A DNA stretch of 5,039 nucleotides. Origin: Pseudomonadota bacterium (GTDB lineage: Bacteria > Pseudomonadota > Alphaproteobacteria > Rhizobiales > Xanthobacteraceae). The stretch spans positions 1 to 5,039 of the forward strand of contig CAUJKG010000250.1 in NCBI GenBank assembly GCA_963205465.1. Direction: 5' to 3'. The notes under the pieces were generated by a model. The model had not been told where the DNA came from. It did no database searches and saw nothing but the letters and a program-made list of their open reading frames with translations. The position numbers and the translations under genes were made by a program. Positions 4,546 through 5,039 of this stretch are shown here, one piece after another (positions within the stretch are counted from its first letter, which is position 1; each line of letters begins with the position of its first letter).

Positions 4546-5039
4546 ACTGGATATCCAACGTCGGTCCGAAAATCCGATCCTTCCTCTCTCGCCGCGAGGT
4601 GCCGGAGAATCTCTGGATCAAATGCCCGGAAACCGGCCAGCTCGTCTTTCATAAAGACGTGGAATCGAACCAATGGGTGATCCCTGGTTCGAATTATCAT
4701 ATGCGCATGGGCGCGAATGCGCGTCTGAAAGCGACCTTCGACAACGAAACCTGGATCGACGTCGCAGTCCCCGGCGCTCCTGCCGATCCCCTGAAATTCC
4801 GCGACGAAAAGAAATACGCCGACCGTATTAAGGACGCGCGCGCCAAGACCGGCATGCAGGATGCGGTGAAAGTCGGTTACGGCAAGCTCGAAGGCGTGCC
4901 CGCGGTGGTCGCGGTGCAGGATTTCGATTTCATGGGCGGCTCTCTCGGCATGGCTGCGGGCGAGGCGGTGATCCGCGGCCTGGAAACCGCGATCGAGAAG
5001 GAAGCGCCGTTCATTCTCTTCGTCGCTTCCGGCGGCGCG
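4542..5039 (+). CDS. accD: Acetyl-CoA carboxylase carboxyltransferase beta subunit, N-terminal part
   Basis: AccD with AccA forms the carboxyltransferase that moves CO2 from biotin-BCCP to acetyl-CoA, giving malonyl-CoA for fatty acid synthesis. 166 codons are visible and the frame stays open at the right edge, stopping within the conserved SGGA of the crotonase-like core; the full protein is normally near 300 residues. Recognisable segments are PENLWIKCP (21-29), YHMRMG (52-57), DPLKFRDEKKYADR, RAKTGMQDA, VGYGKLEG and DFDFMGGSLGMAAGEA. The N-terminal zinc ribbon is degenerate: of the four cysteines known in Escherichia coli (27, 30, 46, 49), only C28 remains, the others being T31, I47 and S50 at matching spacing. 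From memory, Bradyrhizobium-type AccD shows the same loss, so this looks like a lineage trait and not damage. The ATG has a good GGAG site. In related genomes folC follows; that lies outside the window. Confidence 0.96.
   Translation, partial: MNWISNVGPKIRSFLSRREVPENLWIKCPETGQLVFHKDVESNQWVIPGSNYHMRMGANARLKATFDNETWIDVAVPGAPADPLKFRDEKKYADRIKDARAKTGMQDAVKVGYGKLEGVPAVVAVQDFDFMGGSLGMAAGEAVIRGLETAIEKEAPFILFVASGGA
4665..4692 (+). repeat. Inverted repeat/hairpin inside accD
   Basis: TCGAACCA (4665-4672) and TGGTTCGA (4685-4692) are perfect 8-base inverted repeats. Between them, GGG (4675-4677) can pair with CCC (4682-4684) around a TGAT loop, leaving a two-base AT bulge on one side. The hairpin lies within codons 42-51 of accD, over the degenerate second half of the zinc ribbon. 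It has no T-run. It may be a regulatory RNA structure or a chance consequence of the codons used. Confidence 0.45.

Noticed and set aside
4681..4700. GGTTCGAAT resembling a tRNA T-arm, a common integration-site motif
   Set aside because: It is inside conserved accD codons and there is no acceptor stem, anticodon arm or CCA around it, so it is neither a tRNA nor a convincing attachment site.

Overview
The window is a dense, one-directional stretch of GC-rich chromosomal DNA (by eye, roughly 60-65% GC). All credible genes lie on the plus strand. Gene content and order (a LapA-type membrane protein, then trpF, trpB, trpA, accD) match my recollection of the trpFBA-accD neighbourhood of alphaproteobacteria. 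The protein sequences, above all the N-terminus of AccD, look like Hyphomicrobiales (Bradyrhizobium, Rhodopseudomonas or Xanthobacteraceae relatives). No phage, transposon, CRISPR, tRNA or rRNA signal is visible.

Layout. 1-213 is the C-terminal part of a LapA-like (DUF1049) inner-membrane protein. 216-1175 is an ornithine cyclodeaminase/mu-crystallin family protein whose active-site residues suggest an imine (ketimine) reductase or a related NAD(P)-dependent enzyme rather than a true cyclodeaminase. After an 84-base gap come trpF (1260-1916), trpB (1913-3130), a small exported protein of unknown function (3127-3633) and trpA (3630-4475). These four genes are linked by 4-base stop/start overlaps. 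A 66-base gap with a perfect TATAAT hexamer leads to accD (4542 onward), which runs off the right edge after 166 codons.

How the genes work together. TrpF isomerises phosphoribosylanthranilate. TrpA and TrpB form tryptophan synthase, which makes the last two conversions to tryptophan. The middle of the tryptophan pathway (trpC) and its first steps (trpE, trpG, trpD) are not in this window, so the pathway is split. AccD is the carboxyltransferase beta subunit of acetyl-CoA carboxylase (fatty acid synthesis) and is linked by position rather than pathway. No Trp-codon leader peptide or attenuator is seen before trpF.

Points of interest are the exported protein wedged between the two tryptophan synthase genes, the AccD zinc ribbon that has lost three of its four cysteines, the non-canonical active site of the cyclodeaminase homologue, and two mini-ORFs whose stop codons overlap the start codons of trpF and accD. 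I see no wholly new multi-gene system; this is mainly a housekeeping region with a few unusual details.
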